Shown: positions 26,344-36,015 of the stretch, piece after piece
Position numbering within the stretch: position 1 is the first letter of the stretch
Layout of the letters: each line of letters begins with the position of its first letter
Assembly: GCA_029262415.1 (NCBI GenBank)
Contig: JAJCZL010000018.1
Span: 43,705-107,704, forward strand
Length of the DNA stretch: 64,000 nt
Source of the DNA: Deltaproteobacteria bacterium
GTDB taxonomy: Bacteria > Desulfobacterota > Binatia > UBA1149 > JAJCZL01
Reading direction: 5' to 3'
The notes under the pieces: generated by a model
Database searches by the model: none
Seen by the model: only the letters and a program-made list of their open reading frames with translations
What the model was told of the DNA's origin: nothing
Translations under genes and position numbers: made by a program

Positions 26344-27801
26344 TTAGGAGGCGATGAGGCCGGCAAAAGCTTGCGTGGCCGCGCCGAGCAGGCCCGCGGG
26401 CATCAGACCGATGCCGATCGTTGCGGCGACGGCGATTACCACAGCGGCGAGCAGGTGCGGGCGCATTTCGGAGGTCTCCATGCCGCCCTCGTCGAAATAC
26501 ATCGCGCGAATTACACCGATGTAATAAGCCGCAGCGAGCACACTGTTGAGCGCGGCGATAACCACCAGGCCGGGACGACCGGCTTTGAGCACTGACCCGA
26601 ACAAATAGAACTTGCCCACGAAGCCGCCCAGCGGTGGGATCCCGGTAAGCGAGAGCATGCAGACGGTCATGCCGAGCGCGAGCATCGGACGCGTGCGACC
26701 GAGACCGGCGAAGTCGGCTATATTGTCGGCCTCCTTATGCTCGGCAGAGACCAGCATCAGGATGCCGAATGCGCCGAGGTTCATCGCGCCGTAGGCGGCC
26801 AGGTAAAACAGCACCGCAGAGCCGGCCTGTTCGGTACCTGCCGCCAGCCCCATCAGTAGGTAGCCGGTGTGCGCGATCGATGAATAGGCGAGCATGCGCT
26901 TGAGGCTGGTCTGTTTGAGCGCGGCCAGATTGCCAATGGTCATGGTAATGATCGCGGCGCCGGCCAGGATGTCGCCGATCTCGGGCGCGAAGGCCGGTAG
27001 ACCGATCAAAACCAGTTTAAGCAGCGCCGCAAAGGCACCGGCTTTGACGGCGGTAGCCATAAACACCGTGACCGAGGTCGGCGAACCCTCGTAGACGTCA
27101 GGTGTCCACAGGTGGAAAGGAACCGCGGCAACCTTGAAGCCGAAGCCGACCAGCATCATGCCGATACCGAGCAGCACGTACATGCGGTCGTCGCCGCTGA
27201 CTCCGGCGAGAGATCCGGCGATACCACCGAGTGCGGTGGTGCCGGTGGCGCCGTAGATCAGCGCGATACCGTAGAGCAAAAACGCCGATGCGAAAGCACC
27301 GAGCAGGAAATACTTGAGCGCTGCTTCGTTCGAACGACGCGCCATCTTTTGCACGCCCGCGAGCACGTACACAGCCATCGACATGATCTCGAGGCCGAGG
27401 AAGACGACGATCAGATCGGTTGCCGCCGCCATGGTGACCAGGCCGGCCACCGCGAAGAATACCAGCGGGTAGTACTCACCCGCGCGAATGCCCGCGACCG
27501 GTAGGTAATCGATCGACATCATCACCGCGAGAGCGGCGACCAAGCAGATCAGATAGCCGAAGTAGACGGAGAATCCGTCGAGTGCGATGCCGCCGTAGTT
27601 GGCCGGGTCGCCCGCGTAGTGCGCGCTCACAGCGGTAACGATCAGCCCGACGATGGTCAGCCAAGCGATGCCGACGAACTTCTTCGAAACCATAAACATC
27701 TCGGCGATCAACACCAGGATCGCCCAACCACACGCTACTGCGACCGGGATGAGCACGTTCATGCCTTGGGTCGAGTAGTTAATGACGTCAGGCGCGTTCA
27801 A
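26344..27801 (-). CDS. nuoN: NADH-quinone oxidoreductase subunit N
   Basis: 485 residues with about fourteen membrane helices, one of the three antiporter-like proton-pumping subunits of complex I. Typical blocks are DLIVVFLGLEIMSMAVYVLAG (the helix-5 Glu of NuoL/M/N type), EAALKYFLLGAFASAF and FKVAAVPFHLWTPDVYEG. It overlaps nuoM by four bases (ATGA). It is the last gene of the operon. Confidence 0.96.
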   Translation of the reverse strand: MNAPDVINYSTQGMNVLIPVAVACGWAILVLIAEMFMVSKKFVGIAWLTIVGLIVTAVSAHYAGDPANYGGIALDGFSVYFGYLICLVAALAVMMSIDYLPVAGIRAGEYYPLVFFAVAGLVTMAAATDLIVVFLGLEIMSMAVYVLAGVQKMARRSNEAALKYFLLGAFASAFLLYGIALIYGATGTTALGGIAGSLAGVSGDDRMYVLLGIGMMLVGFGFKVAAVPFHLWTPDVYEGSPTSVTVFMATAVKAGAFAALLKLVLIGLPAFAPEIGDILAGAAIITMTIGNLAALKQTSLKRMLAYSSIAHTGYLLMGLAAGTEQAGSAVLFYLAAYGAMNLGAFGILMLVSAEHKEADNIADFAGLGRTRPMLALGMTVCMLSLTGIPPLGGFVGKFYLFGSVLKAGRPGLVVIAALNSVLAAAYYIGVIRAMYFDEGGMETSEMRPHLLAAVVIAVAATIGIGLMPAGLLGAATQAFAGLIAS

Positions 27802-29315
27802 TGTGCGCCTCCTGCGGAGTTGCCCGGCACGGTAGCGCCGGCCTGGGCGACGATACGCGCAACCGAGGCGTCCATGGTTTCCAAGAACGGCCTGGGGTAG
27901 ACGCCCATGATGAAGATCAGCGCGATCAAGGGCAGAATCACCGCCAGTTCGCGGCCCGACATGTCTTTGAGCTTGCCGTTTTTCTGCTCATCCAGCGGTC
28001 CGAACATCACCCGCTTGAACATCCACAGCATGTAGGCGGCGCCGAAGATCACCCCGGTGACGGCCAAGGCCGCAGTGTAGGGATCGGCGCGAAAGGCACC
28101 GAGCAGGATCAGGAACTCGCCGACGAAGCCGTTCAGGCCGGGCAGTCCGATCGAAGAGAGCATAACGATCAAAAAACAAGCGGAGTAGACCGGGAGACGC
28201 CGCCACAGCCCGCCGTACTCAGAAATCAAACGGGTGTGGCGTCGTTCGTAAATCACCCCGACCATCAGGAACAGCGCACCGGTGGAGATGCCGTGGTTGA
28301 TCATCTGGTAAACCGCGCCTTCGATGCCGACGTGATTCAGAGTGGCGATGCCGAGCATCACAAAACCCAGGTGACTGACCGATGAGTAGGCCACTAATTT
28401 TTTCATGTCGGGCTGCACCATCGCAACCAGCGCCCCGTAGACGATCGCGATGACCGAGAGCAGCGCAACCACCGGCATTGCCGTCGGCAAGACTGCAGGA
28501 AAGATCGGCAACACGAAGCGGACGAAGCCGTAGGTACCCATCTTGAGGAGCACACCGGCGAGGATCACCGACCCTCCGGTGGGAGCCTCAACGTGGGCGT
28601 CGGGTAGCCAGGTGTGCAGCGGCCACATTGGGACTTTGACGGCAAACGCCAATGCCAGCGCGGCAAAACACCACCACTGCGCGCTGGTGGAAAGTTGGAT
28701 CCCGTAGAGATCGGTCAGTGCGAAGCTGGGACCACCGTCGCCGCCGACGACGAGCCCCATGTAGATGAGCGCGGCAAGCATCGGCAGACTGCCGAGCATC
28801 GTAAACAGCAGGAACTTGATCGAGGCGAACACACGTCGCTCACCGCCCCAGATACCGATGATCAAGAACATCGGGATGAGCATCAACTCCCAGAAAACGT
28901 AGAAGAGCAGCAGGTCAAGCGCGACGAGTGTGCCGAGCATCGTGGTTTCCAGCAACAGCATGGAAACCAGGTAGCCCTTTGGGCGATGGTGAACGTTGTC
29001 GCCCGAGGAAAGCAGCACCAGTGGTGTCAAAAATACCGTCAGCAGGATGAGCAGCATCGAGATGCCGTCAACACCGAGCAGGTAGTGAACACCCAGCGAA
29101 GGGATCCACTCGGCGGCTTCAACAAACTGGAACTCGCCGTTACTGCGGTCGAATAGCGCCCAAGCATAGAGGCTGAGCACGAACACCACTAGCGAGACGC
29201 CGACCGCAAGCCGGCGCATGGCATCGGACTGTTTCTCATCTAGTGTGGCTACGGCAAGCGCGCCGAGAGCGGGCAAGAACACGATTAGACTGAGAAGACC
29301 CATCGGTTCAGCCAA
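27798..29315 (-). CDS. nuoM: NADH-quinone oxidoreductase subunit M
   Basis: 505 residues, antiporter-like subunit. Blocks GVDGISMLLILLTVFLTPL, LLFYVFWELMLIPMFLIIG (helix-5 glutamate) and VKVPMWPLHTWLPDAHVEAP (Lys and His in the central ion path) identify NuoM. Its start overlaps nuoL by eight bases and its end overlaps nuoN. Confidence 0.96.
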   Translation of the reverse strand: MAEPMGLLSLIVFLPALGALAVATLDEKQSDAMRRLAVGVSLVVFVLSLYAWALFDRSNGEFQFVEAAEWIPSLGVHYLLGVDGISMLLILLTVFLTPLVLLSSGDNVHHRPKGYLVSMLLLETTMLGTLVALDLLLFYVFWELMLIPMFLIIGIWGGERRVFASIKFLLFTMLGSLPMLAALIYMGLVVGGDGGPSFALTDLYGIQLSTSAQWWCFAALALAFAVKVPMWPLHTWLPDAHVEAPTGGSVILAGVLLKMGTYGFVRFVLPIFPAVLPTAMPVVALLSVIAIVYGALVAMVQPDMKKLVAYSSVSHLGFVMLGIATLNHVGIEGAVYQMINHGISTGALFLMVGVIYERRHTRLISEYGGLWRRLPVYSACFLIVMLSSIGLPGLNGFVGEFLILLGAFRADPYTAALAVTGVIFGAAYMLWMFKRVMFGPLDEQKNGKLKDMSGRELAVILPLIALIFIMGVYPRPFLETMDASVARIVAQAGATVPGNSAGGAH

Positions 29316-31257
29316 GCCCCTTGAGTGCCAAAACTGCGGCCAACACCAGCAAACCGATCAGAAACGTCAGCGCGTAGTGCGAGACGTTGCCTGTTGACCA
29401 CCGGCGGGTTCGTGCGCTCAACTCTTGCACGAGCGTACCGGTGCCGTTGGCAATTCTGTCGATGACGGCCTCATCAACCCGCTTCCACAGCACCGTGCCG
29501 GCGCGTATCGCGCCTTTGACAAAAATCAGGTTGTAGAAATTGTCAACGTAGTAACCGCCGGCAGCGGCGCGGTACACGCCCGAGTTCATCTGCGACAGAT
29601 TCTCGTCTGCGCCCGGGCTGGTCATGTAGATTCCCAATGCCAACCAGATACCGAGACCGGCGATTGCGATCGAAGAGGCCATCAACCCAAACTCGACCAG
29701 CCCGCCCAAGTGCAACTCGTGAAGACCAACCACCGGCGCTAGGTATTGGCCGATCTGGTTGCTACCGCCGAGGACGTGCGGAACGCCGAGATAGCCACCG
29801 ACCGCGGCTAAGAAAGCGAGCACCACGAGCGGCATCGCCATCGAACCTGGGCTTTCGTGCACATGCTCGTAGCTGTGGGCCTCGCCGCGAAACTCGCCCA
29901 TAAACGTAAGGACAAAAAGCCGCATCATGTAAAAAGCCGTCATTCCAGCGGTCAAGAGACCGATCGCCCACAGCCCGAGCCGCCCTTCGGCGAACACCGA
30001 AGCGAGGATCTCGTCTTTCGAAAAGAACCCGGCAAGCCCGGGCACGCCTGCGATCGCAAGTGTGGAGATGAAGAAAGTCGCGAAGGTCACCGGCATGATA
30101 TAGCGCAGCCCACCCATGCGGCGGATGTCCTGCTCTCCGCTCATCGCGTGGATGACGCTGCCGGCACCAAGGAACAAACACGCCTTGAAGAACGCGTGCG
30201 TCATCACATGGAAGATCGCCGCGCCGAAGGCACCGACTCCCAGTGCGAGGAACATGTAGCCGAGCTGCGATACGGTCGAGTAGGCCAGGACCTTCTTAAT
30301 GTCGTTCTGGGTGATCGCGATAGTGGCCGCGAACAGCGCGGTCATCGCGCCGATCGTCGCTATAAACTTCATCACCGCCGGGGCTTCCAGGTAAAGGCCG
30401 TTGAGACGCGCAACCATGTAGATACCCGCGGTGACCATGGTCGCCGCGTGGATTAGCGCCGAGACCGGCGTCGGCCCGGCCATGGCGTCGGGCAGCCATA
30501 CGTAAAGCGGAATCTGCGCCGACTTACCGGTCGCGCCGATGAACAGCAGCAGCGCCGCGGCGGTGGCCGTGGCCGTGCCGAGTGCCGGAGCGGCAGCGTT
30601 GATGTCGGCAAAGGACAGGCTCGCGTGCCCCTGATCGCTCATCGCCCAGAACAGCGCGAAGGTACCGAGCAAGAAGCCGGCATCACCGATACGATTGACG
30701 ATAAACGCCTTCATCCCGGCCGCGGCCTTAGCCGGGTCTTCATACCAGAAGCCGATCAGCAGGTAGCTGCACAGCCCTACGCCCTCCCACCCGACGAACA
30801 TCACCACGAGGTTTTCGCCGAGAACCAGCACCAGCATCGCTGCGCTGAACAGGTTCAGGTAGGCGAAGTAGCGCGCAAGGCTCGGGTCATGGCTCATGTA
30901 GCCGAGTGAATAGACGTGAATGAGAAAGCCGACGCCGGTTACGATCAGGCACATCAAAGCGCTGAGGCGGTCGGAGACCAAGGCCAGATTGATGTTGAGT
31001 CCGCCGGCGCTGAACCACTGGTATGCGTGGTCGAGCAAGTAGCCGTCCGCAGGCATCGCGGAGAAAGCACGCAACGAGGTAACGAACGCGAGAAGTACTG
31101 CCCCGCAGGCGATTGTACCCACGACAGCGCGCGGCAGGCGGCGCCCGAAAGCGATATTGAGTACGGCACCCAGCAGCGGCGCGAGCACGATGAAGCGTAG
31201 GTACTCGACCGCGTACGCGGTCTGCGCGACGTGCGTTGCGTGGGCGGCGTCTACCAT
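29308..31257 (-). CDS. nuoL: NADH-quinone oxidoreductase subunit L
   Basis: 649 residues, the largest antiporter-like subunit, with the C-terminal extension that forms the lateral helix. FVGWEGVGLCSYLLIGFWY, SAQIPLYVWLPDAMAGPTPV and STVSQLGYMFLALGVG are NuoL-specific blocks. It overlaps nuoK by seven bases. Confidence 0.96.
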   Translation of the reverse strand: MVDAAHATHVAQTAYAVEYLRFIVLAPLLGAVLNIAFGRRLPRAVVGTIACGAVLLAFVTSLRAFSAMPADGYLLDHAYQWFSAGGLNINLALVSDRLSALMCLIVTGVGFLIHVYSLGYMSHDPSLARYFAYLNLFSAAMLVLVLGENLVVMFVGWEGVGLCSYLLIGFWYEDPAKAAAGMKAFIVNRIGDAGFLLGTFALFWAMSDQGHASLSFADINAAAPALGTATATAAALLLFIGATGKSAQIPLYVWLPDAMAGPTPVSALIHAATMVTAGIYMVARLNGLYLEAPAVMKFIATIGAMTALFAATIAITQNDIKKVLAYSTVSQLGYMFLALGVGAFGAAIFHVMTHAFFKACLFLGAGSVIHAMSGEQDIRRMGGLRYIMPVTFATFFISTLAIAGVPGLAGFFSKDEILASVFAEGRLGLWAIGLLTAGMTAFYMMRLFVLTFMGEFRGEAHSYEHVHESPGSMAMPLVVLAFLAAVGGYLGVPHVLGGSNQIGQYLAPVVGLHELHLGGLVEFGLMASSIAIAGLGIWLALGIYMTSPGADENLSQMNSGVYRAAAGGYYVDNFYNLIFVKGAIRAGTVLWKRVDEAVIDRIANGTGTLVQELSARTRRWSTGNVSHYALTFLIGLLVLAAVLALKGLG

Positions 31258-31553
31258 CGGAGCGAACTCAACTCGTCGGCCTTGATGGTCTCGGCGTTGC
31301 GGAACATTGCGATGATAACCGCGAGGCCGACAGCAGCCTCGGCCGCCGCGACCGTCATGACAAAGAACACGATGGTCTGGCCGTCGATGGTGCCGAGCCG
31401 GTTAGCTATCGCTACAAAGGCCAGGTTACCGGCGTTGAGCATGATCTCGACGGACATGAATATGACGATCAAATTGCGGCGTGTAACCACACCGACCGCG
31501 CCAATGAAGAACAAGACGGCGGAAAGGACCATGAAGTGCGCGGAGGTAATCAC
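31251..31553 (-). CDS. nuoK: NADH-quinone oxidoreductase subunit K
   Basis: 100 residues, three membrane helices. The helix-2 glutamate lies in FMSVEIMLNAGNLAFVA and the helix-3 one in FFVMTVAAAEAAVGLAVI, both part of the buried proton path of complex I. It follows nuoJ after 12 bases. Confidence 0.95.
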   Translation of the reverse strand: MITSAHFMVLSAVLFFIGAVGVVTRRNLIVIFMSVEIMLNAGNLAFVAIANRLGTIDGQTIVFFVMTVAAAEAAVGLAVIIAMFRNAETIKADELSSLRW

Positions 31554-31565
31554 GACGGTCTCCGT

Positions 31566-32072
31566 TTAGTCCTGCCCGGGAGCATCGTCGCGGCGCGCGA
31601 GGACGACTGCGCCGACTACGGCGACGAGTAACAACACCGAGGTCAATTCAAAGGGGACCAGGTAGTCGCTGAACAACGACCGCGCGACAACCTTGGTGGT
31701 TCCGAAGCTCTCGGCGAGCACCGCGCCATCGCCGGCGGAGTGTTCCCACAACACCTTGGCAAAACCCCCGGCCAGAACCACGGCTACCCCACCGGCACCG
31801 AAGCGCAGGCCAGCACGACCGGTCTCAGGCGGATCGTCTTGAAGATTGAGCAGCATGATCACGAACAAAAACAGCACCATCACCGCACCCGCGTAGACGA
31901 TGATCTGCAGCGCGGCGACCAGGTGGGCCTGCAACATCGCAAAACATGCGGCCAGCGATACCAGTGTGGCGACCAGCGCCATCGCGCTGCGCACGGGGCT
32001 GCGCGCGGTAACTACCGCAAGCGCGCTCAGCACCGCCGCAGCGGCTACCGGGTAGAAAATAAGGGGACTCAT
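31566..32072 (-). CDS. nuoJ: NADH-quinone oxidoreductase subunit J
   Basis: 168 residues from ATG 32072, which overlaps the nuoH stop (ATGA); the longer open frame to 32936 upstream is only a shadow of nuoH. About five helices, with HLVAALQIIVYAGAVMVLFLFVIML, the conserved helix-3 region of NuoJ that moves during the catalytic cycle. Confidence 0.94.
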   Translation of the reverse strand: MSPLIFYPVAAAAVLSALAVVTARSPVRSAMALVATLVSLAACFAMLQAHLVAALQIIVYAGAVMVLFLFVIMLLNLQDDPPETGRAGLRFGAGGVAVVLAGGFAKVLWEHSAGDGAVLAESFGTTKVVARSLFSDYLVPFELTSVLLLVAVVGAVVLARRDDAPGQD

Positions 32073-33169
32073 GACCCCTCCCCGCGCGCGAGGATGAGCG
32101 CAGCGGTAAAGACCACGTTGGCGAGCGCGATCGGCAGCATACCCTTCCAGCCTAGATCCATGAGCTGGTCGTAGCGGAAACGCGGAACCGTCCAGCGCAC
32201 CAAAATCTGCAGCCAGCAGAAGAACAGGACCTTTAGAGAGAACGCCATCAACTGCAGCAGCGTGACCACCAAGGCCGAGACCTCGATGGTGCCCATCAAG
32301 GGAAGGTGAAAACCGTCGGCGGCAAGCCACGGGAACTGCCACCCACCGAAGAACAGCGTGGTCACCAGGCCGGCAACGACCACCACTTCGGCGAAGTCGG
32401 CGAGCATGAACGAGGCCTGCTTGCCGCCCGAATACTCGGTGAAGTAGCCCGCGATCAGTTCGGATTCGGCTTCCGGGATATCGAACGGTACACGTTTGGA
32501 CTCGGCCATACCTGCGACGAAGATGATGATGAAAGCCACCGGTTGGAAGAACACGCCCCAGGCAGGCAAGAAACCCAACACCGTCCGGCCTTGCGCGTGA
32601 ACCATGTCTTGCATGTCGAGCGTGCCGTAACTGAGCACCACCGAGACAAGCGCGAGACCCATCGCGAGTTCGTAAGAGATCATCTGCGCCGAACCACGGA
32701 TGCTGCCGAGCAGCGCCCAGCGGTTGTTCGAGGCCCAGCCTGCAATCACCGCGCCGTAAACGCCCATCGAAACCATCGCCAAGATGTAGAGCAGCCCAAC
32801 GTCGAGATCGACGACACGCAGTTCGACGGTTTCGCCGCCGAGCACGATCGAATCGCCGAACGGAATCGCGGCGAAGGTGATGAGTGCCGGAAACAAGGCC
32901 ATAAACGGCGCCAGCGCATGCAAGAAGCGGTCGCAACCAGCGGGAATGAAGTCTTCTTTCGTAAACATTTTGATCGGGTCGGCGACCAAGGTGTTTAAGA
33001 AGCCGAGATTGAACGGCACGACACCGAAGATGTTCGCGCGGTTAGCACCGATGCGGTTCTGGATGAGTGCGCTCCCTTTGCGCTCAATCCACAGCAGAAA
33101 AGCCGAAAGCTGCAAGACAAAGACGAGCACAAGCAGAGATTTGACCGCGCCGATCGCCCACAAAGACAT
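32069..33169 (-). CDS. nuoH: NADH-quinone oxidoreductase subunit H
   Basis: 366 residues, about eight helices. Signature blocks are LLWIERKGSALIQNRIGANR, LVADPIKMFTKEDFIPAG and DIPEAESELIAGYFTEYSG (charged loop near the quinone site). NuoH links the quinone chamber to the membrane arm. It starts two bases after the nuoE stop, where NuoF, NuoG and NuoI genes lie in most operons. Confidence 0.96.
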   Translation of the reverse strand: MSLWAIGAVKSLLVLVFVLQLSAFLLWIERKGSALIQNRIGANRANIFGVVPFNLGFLNTLVADPIKMFTKEDFIPAGCDRFLHALAPFMALFPALITFAAIPFGDSIVLGGETVELRVVDLDVGLLYILAMVSMGVYGAVIAGWASNNRWALLGSIRGSAQMISYELAMGLALVSVVLSYGTLDMQDMVHAQGRTVLGFLPAWGVFFQPVAFIIIFVAGMAESKRVPFDIPEAESELIAGYFTEYSGGKQASFMLADFAEVVVVAGLVTTLFFGGWQFPWLAADGFHLPLMGTIEVSALVVTLLQLMAFSLKVLFFCWLQILVRWTVPRFRYDQLMDLGWKGMLPIALANVVFTAALILARGEGS

Positions 33170-33171
33170 CG

Positions 33172-33690
33172 TCAGCTTTCCTTGCCCGTGGCCAGGCGGT
33201 CGATGAGTTCGAGAGTCTTGGTGACGTCTAGGTTCTCTATGTAGTCGTCACCGGCTTGCACAACAGGTGCTCCGCCGCAGGCTGCCAAGCACTCAACCCG
33301 GTCGAGTGAGAATTTGTTGTCTTTGGTCGTCTCACCGCAGCGGATACCGAGCTTGCGCTCGACCGCGTCGAGGATCTCGTCGCTACCACGCAACTGACAG
33401 CTGAGATTGGTGCATACCTGCAAGTGGTGGGTGCCCATCGGCCGGCGGTAAAACATCGTGTAAAACGACACCACACCCTCGACCCACGCGATCGGCAGTT
33501 TGAGCAGCTCGGCAACATAGGCCTGAACAGTAGTGCTGATCCAACCGAACTCGCGCTGCGCGACCCACAAGGTCGGCAACAACGCCGCGCGGCGCTCGGG
33601 ATAGCGCGAGACGATGTCGTTGAACTCCGCCAACGCGGCTTCGCTGAAAGCGACCGATTCATGGGGCGTAGGTTGTTCGCCGTTGTGCAT
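33172..33690 (-). CDS. nuoE: NADH-quinone oxidoreductase subunit E
   Basis: 172 residues, thioredoxin-like 2Fe-2S subunit. Cluster ligands are in CTNLSC (QVCTNLSCQL) and CLAAC (VECLAACGGAP), and VEGVVSFYTMF precedes them. NuoE works only with the NADH-binding NuoF, yet nuoF is not next to it. The start overlaps the last base of nuoD. Confidence 0.95.
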   Translation of the reverse strand: MHNGEQPTPHESVAFSEAALAEFNDIVSRYPERRAALLPTLWVAQREFGWISTTVQAYVAELLKLPIAWVEGVVSFYTMFYRRPMGTHHLQVCTNLSCQLRGSDEILDAVERKLGIRCGETTKDNKFSLDRVECLAACGGAPVVQAGDDYIENLDVTKTLELIDRLATGKES

Positions 33691-34919
33691 CAGCGATCAC
33701 ACTCTCCGCCAATCATGTTGATCATGCCGAAGGTCGAAATGATGTCGGCGATGCCGCCGCCAACCAGCATCTGCGCAAGCGCACCCATAGCGTAAAAACA
33801 CGGCGGTCGCACCCGCACCCGATAGGGGCGTCCGCTACCGTCGCTGACGAGAAAGAACCCGAGTTCACCGTTGGCGGCCTCGCCCGCGAAGTAAATCTCA
33901 CCGGCGGGAATGCGCACTCCCTCGATGACGATCTTGAACTGCGCCATCAGGCCTTCGATCGAATTATAGACTTTAGCTTTGTCCGGCATGTAGATGGTCG
34001 GATCGTCGACCTTGACGGGTCCCGGCTCAATCTGGCCGAGCAGCTGCTCGATGATTTTCAGCGACTCGATAACTTCTTCAAAGCGCACCGAGAAACGATC
34101 CCAGTTATCGCCTTTGGTCCCGACCGGAACGTTAAACTCGACACGGTCGTACATCATGTAGGGCTCGTCTTTACGCAGGTCGCGTCTGACCCCGGTGGCA
34201 CGCAGTAAAGGCCCGGTGATGCCGTAGCTGATCGTGTCTTCTTTCGAGATGATTCCGACACCGGCCATGCGCTGGATGAAGATGCGGTTGCGCTCGAGTA
34301 GCTTCTCGGCGTCACCCATCACCGTACGGGTGTGTGCGATCGCGGCGCGCATGCGTTCTTCGAAGTCGTCGGGCAGATCGCGGGTCAGACCACCGATGCG
34401 ACCGTAGCTAACCGTTACCCGCGCACCGGTGATGTGCTGCGAAAGGTTATAGAGAATCTCGCGCGCTTCGACCATGTAAAAGCCCACGCTGATCGCGCCG
34501 ACCTCGGTCGCCGACATCCCCAAACATGTAAGATGGTCGGCCACCCGTGACATCTCGGAGAGAATCGTGCGGATGTAGGAACAACGCTCGGGGACAGTTA
34601 CACCGGCTAAGCGCTCCGCGGCTTCGCAAAAAAGAAAGTTGTTGATCAGCGGCGAGGCGTAGTTGAGGCGATCGGTGTATGGGATCGTCTGCGTCCAGGT
34701 GCCTTGCTCGCACATCTTCTCGAAGCCGCGGTGTAGGTAGCCGACCTCGGTGTCGCACGCGATCACCGTCTCGCCGTCGAGCTTCAAATTGAACTTGATC
34801 GTACCGTGAGTGGCTGGGTGCGACGGGCCCATCTGCAACTCGACGATCTCCGAGATCGCACGGTTGTCGGGCTCATCACCGTCGTGCAAAAGCGCCGGGT
34901 CTTTGCTGATAACGCTCAA
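33690..34919 (-). CDS. nuoD: NADH-quinone oxidoreductase subunit D
   Basis: About 409 residues from TTG 34919, overlapping the nuoC stop as TTGA; a start at 34946 would overlap nuoC more deeply. MGPSHPATHG holds the quinone-site histidine and GYLHRGFEKMCE and SDGSGRPYRVRVRPPCF are family blocks of the 49-kDa quinone-binding subunit. Separate nuoC and nuoD genes, not a fusion. Confidence 0.95.
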   Translation of the reverse strand: MSVISKDPALLHDGDEPDNRAISEIVELQMGPSHPATHGTIKFNLKLDGETVIACDTEVGYLHRGFEKMCEQGTWTQTIPYTDRLNYASPLINNFLFCEAAERLAGVTVPERCSYIRTILSEMSRVADHLTCLGMSATEVGAISVGFYMVEAREILYNLSQHITGARVTVSYGRIGGLTRDLPDDFEERMRAAIAHTRTVMGDAEKLLERNRIFIQRMAGVGIISKEDTISYGITGPLLRATGVRRDLRKDEPYMMYDRVEFNVPVGTKGDNWDRFSVRFEEVIESLKIIEQLLGQIEPGPVKVDDPTIYMPDKAKVYNSIEGLMAQFKIVIEGVRIPAGEIYFAGEAANGELGFFLVSDGSGRPYRVRVRPPCFYAMGALAQMLVGGGIADIISTFGMINMIGGECDR

Positions 34920-35431
34920 CGCGGTTCGAGATCCTTTGCAGGCCACGGATTCGCGATCGGATCGCGCTCCTCGACCAACGGCTGGCGCTTCAGGTAAGAG
35001 TAAGACTTGCGCAGCGGGTGCCCCTCGAACTCTTCGTAGAGCAGAATCCGACGCAGATCGGGATGGCCCTCAAAGCAAACGCCGAACATGTCGTAGGCTT
35101 CGCGTTCGCCCCAGTTTGCCGATTTCCAGATAGAAGCTACCGAGGCGATTCTCGGGTCGTCTTGCGCAACCGAGGCCTTGACCATCAGGCGGCGGCCGGT
35201 GTCCAGCGACCTCAACTGATAGACGACTTCGAAGATCCGGTCAGTGGCGACACGATCGACGCAAGTCAGGTCCATCAACTGGTTAAACGGCTCGTCGGTC
35301 CGGTTGCGCAGGTATGTCATCGCGTCAAACGCGGCACCGGCGCGGATCTTCAGCACTTCTCCCCCGGCGTTGGTCGAAACCACGGCCTCGGCCGCGGGCA
35401 CGGCTTCGCGGAGTTCTTTGCTTAGCGCCAT
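34916..35431 (-). CDS. nuoC: NADH-quinone oxidoreductase subunit C
   Basis: 171 residues. The 30-kDa subunit signature is SANWGEREAYDMFGV followed by GHPDLRRILLYEEFEGHPLRKSY. It overlaps nuoA by ten bases, so there is no room for nuoB, which normally sits between A and C. Confidence 0.95.
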   Translation of the reverse strand: MALSKELREAVPAAEAVVSTNAGGEVLKIRAGAAFDAMTYLRNRTDEPFNQLMDLTCVDRVATDRIFEVVYQLRSLDTGRRLMVKASVAQDDPRIASVASIWKSANWGEREAYDMFGVCFEGHPDLRRILLYEEFEGHPLRKSYSYLKRQPLVEERDPIANPWPAKDLEPR

Positions 35432-35781
35432 TCAAGCGCCCCTTTGCGCCACGCATACATGTAGCCGACGACAAGAATCCCCATAAACACCATCATCTCG
35501 ACGAAACCGAACCAGCCGAGCTCGCGGAAGATCACTGCCCACGGGTACATGAACACCACCTCGACGTCGAAAACGATGAACAACAAAGCCACCAAATAGA
35601 ACTTGATGGCAAAACGAACTCCCCATGCGGTTCCGGTCGGCTCGTTGCCGCACTCAAATACGGCGTCCTTGATCGCATTGGCCTCGGTGCGTGGACCGAG
35701 GATACGGTTTAGCGACACCATGACCGCGACGATCACGGCCGCGAATACGAGGGTAAAAAATACCGGGATGTAGTCCGACAT
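35422..35781 (-). CDS. nuoA: NADH-quinone oxidoreductase subunit A
   Basis: 119 residues from ATG 35781 (AGGA eight bases upstream); ATG 35802 would add seven residues. Three membrane helices, with AVFECGNEPTGTAW (loop with the conserved Glu-Cys) and FDVEVVFMYPWAVIF. First gene of the complex I operon, divergent from amgK across about 230 bases. Confidence 0.94.
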   Translation of the reverse strand: MSDYIPVFFTLVFAAVIVAVMVSLNRILGPRTEANAIKDAVFECGNEPTGTAWGVRFAIKFYLVALLFIVFDVEVVFMYPWAVIFRELGWFGFVEMMVFMGILVVGYMYAWRKGALEWR

Positions 35782-36015
35782 CAGGGAGGTCCTACAGCAC
35801 ATGCGCCCTTGCGGCCGAGCGCGCTCCGCAACCGCCTAAACCAAGGCTTTTCTGCTCCTTTGAAACACTGCGTTATCGCCAGTTCCCGGCCGCTTGTCAA
35901 CGCCGCGACGGCCGCACCGACCCGGCCTCGGCGAGTTTGCTGCCGCGGGTTGCCGCGTCCCCCCCAGCGCGCCACAATCGGCGCGAGCCGTCCGAACCCA
36001 GGTATCCACCAACCA

